Below are positions 4,563 to 5,826 of a stretch of DNA of 5,826 nucleotides, one piece after another. The DNA is from Enteractinococcus sp. (GTDB lineage Bacteria; Actinomycetota; Actinomycetes; Actinomycetales; Micrococcaceae), in NCBI GenBank assembly GCA_029267455.1, contig JAJUIX010000088.1, forward strand, positions 1 to 5,826, given 5' to 3'. The first letter of the stretch is position 1; the number at the start of each line of letters is the position of its first letter. Under the pieces are notes generated by a model, which did not search any database, was not told the DNA's origin, and saw only the letters and a program-made list of their open reading frames with translations. The position numbers and the translations under genes are program-made.

Positions 4563-5826
4563 GTGACCAACACACATAAATCCGCTCACAAACAGCCTGA
4601 ACAGGGTGTTTCGCGGCGTGGATTGTTGTTGGGCGCCGGGGGAGTGGTCGGCGGAGGCTTGATCGGTGCTGCAACCGGATTTTCTGCGGCATCGATCGGG
4701 TCCGCCGCACCCGGTGACCTCCAGGATCCAGTAACCGTCACGCCCGGGATTGCCGATACGCAGGTTACGGTGTCTGAGCCCTACGGCACCGACACGATCC
4801 CGTTCTACGGGCCCCGCCAGGCCGGCGTCGATACTCCGTTGCCGGCGCACGGGGTGTTCATCGGACTCAACCTGCACGATGACACGGACGCTGATCGGTT
4901 GGAATCCATGATGCGGTTACTGACCGATGACGCCGCCCGGCTCACTCAGGGCCGCGGTGCACTGGCCGACCTCGATGAAGAACTGGCCGCAGCCCCGGCC
5001 AGGCTGACCGTGACGTTTGGTTTCGGAACCAAGGTCTTCGACCGCACCAAACCAGAGCTGAAACCATCCTGGCTCAAACCACTACCCGAATATTCAATTG
5101 ACCAGCTCGATCCGGCATATACCGGCGGCGATATGGTCATCCAAATTCAAGGCGATGACCCACTGTCCGTAGCACACGCCCGACGCATGCTGCTCAAAGA
5201 CGCCCGCGCTTTTGCCTCGATTGCCTGGATCCAAACCGGCTTCACACATGCCAGAGCGTCACACCCTGACGACGTCACCATGCGAAACCTCTTCGGTCAG
5301 GTAGACGGTACCGGCAACCCCGAGCCCGGCTCTGCAGAAGCCGAACGCATCATCTGGGGTGTCGGTGAGGGGGACGGCAAGGGCACCAAAAACCTGCAAC
5401 CGTGGATCGAAAATGGCACCTCGATGGTCATCCGGCGCATCGCCATGAACGTTGATGAATGGGATGAACTGGACCGGCCGATGCAAGAAGACGTCATCGG
5501 GCGAAAACTCGGTTCCGGTGCACCGCTGACCGGTGAACATGAAGACGACGAACCGGACTTCGAGGCCCTGGGGCCGACCGGGTTTCCGGTGATTTCCGAT
5601 ATTTCACATATCCGCCGTGCGCGCACAGCGGACTCCGATGAGGCCATGTTTAGGCGAAGTTTCAACTATGATGAACAACCGACCTCTTCGGGAAATGCGG
5701 TGCACGGTCAAACGGGAATTTCGGAATCCGGGTTGGTCTTTGTGGCCTTTCAGTGCGACGTCGACCAGCAATACACGCCCATTCAGGATCGGTTAGCGGA
5801 AACTGATCACCTCAACCTGTGGACCA
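4563..5826 (+). CDS. Tat-exported Dyp-type heme peroxidase (3' end outside window)
   Basis: The open frame from GTG 4563 runs off the window end, giving 421 residues without a stop. The start carries a Tat signal: SRRGLLLGAG with R18-R19, a Gly/Ala-rich hydrophobic stretch and an Ala-rich region near 40-49 for cleavage, so the folded, heme-loaded enzyme is exported. Dyp marks follow: the distal motif FGQVDGTGNP with G245-x-x-D248-G249, the strand MVIRRIAMNVDEWDELD, the proximal heme-ligand candidate H349 in SHIRRA, and MFRRSFNYDE, in which R364 or R365 is the distal Arg. The length fits the EfeB/DtpA type (about 420-440), so only about 20-30 residues are missing. Such enzymes oxidise organic substrates with peroxide. 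EfeB is linked to iron uptake, but no efeU or efeO is in view. The copper neighbours point to the DtpA-like setting of Streptomyces, where the peroxidase lies beside copper chaperones and supports copper-oxidase maturation. Confidence 0.93.
   Translation, partial: MTNTHKSAHKQPEQGVSRRGLLLGAGGVVGGGLIGAATGFSAASIGSAAPGDLQDPVTVTPGIADTQVTVSEPYGTDTIPFYGPRQAGVDTPLPAHGVFIGLNLHDDTDADRLESMMRLLTDDAARLTQGRGALADLDEELAAAPARLTVTFGFGTKVFDRTKPELKPSWLKPLPEYSIDQLDPAYTGGDMVIQIQGDDPLSVAHARRMLLKDARAFASIAWIQTGFTHARASHPDDVTMRNLFGQVDGTGNPEPGSAEAERIIWGVGEGDGKGTKNLQPWIENGTSMVIRRIAMNVDEWDELDRPMQEDVIGRKLGSGAPLTGEHEDDEPDFEALGPTGFPVISDISHIRRARTADSDEAMFRRSFNYDEQPTSSGNAVHGQTGISESGLVFVAFQCDVDQQYTPIQDRLAETDHLNLWT

Noticed and set aside
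4428..4877. Minus-strand frame across the chaperone/peroxidase junction
   Set aside because: It is antisense to two clearly identified genes and has no domain or ribosome binding support.
1..5826. CRISPR array, insertion sequence, phage or att site
   Set aside because: No regularly spaced direct repeats, transposase-like or integrase-like sequence, or tRNA-derived repeat was seen. The gene content is that of a stable chromosomal region.

Overview
The window looks like a chromosomal segment of an actinobacterium of the Micrococcales, probably close to the Micrococcaceae. This rests on the zinc-free type S14 tail, a short (96-residue) HU without the long basic tail of mycobacterial HU, moderately high G+C, strong GGAGG-type ribosome binding sites, and a copper-chaperone/Dyp-peroxidase gene group of a kind known in actinobacteria. 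I cannot name a genus from sequence alone. All genes are on the + strand.

Region 1 (1-102): the last 15 codons of rpsN (ribosomal protein S14), followed by a perfect 15-bp terminator hairpin. Region 2 (103-1874): one large gene. Its first ~170 residues have the layout of a DnaQ-family (DEDDh) 3'-5' exonuclease, but most catalytic acids are replaced. A ~300-residue acidic low-complexity segment and two C-terminal membrane helices follow. It reads as a membrane-anchored pseudo-exonuclease and is the most unusual object in the window.

Region 3 (1875-2478): a 258-bp non-coding stretch with several small inverted repeats and recurring TCCGCG words, then a clear HU-family nucleoid protein gene with a strong GC-rich terminator.

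Region 4 (2479-5826): an apparent four-gene copper/heme-peroxidase operon. It starts with a five-helix membrane protein with a His-rich loop. A CopC-type secreted Cu(II)-binding protein anchored by a C-terminal helix follows, then a PCu(A)C-type lipoprotein copper chaperone. The last gene is a Tat-exported Dyp-type heme peroxidase, cut off by the window end. Three of the four products belong to families that handle copper or heme outside the cytoplasmic membrane. The likely joint role is to capture and deliver copper at the cell surface, to cytochrome oxidase or a copper enzyme, with the peroxidase as functional partner. No copper-sensor operator was recognised. A hairpin overlaps the copC ribosome binding site and may tune its translation.

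The best candidates for something undescribed are the pseudo-exonuclease membrane protein, the His-rich membrane protein opening the copper operon, and the structured region before hup.
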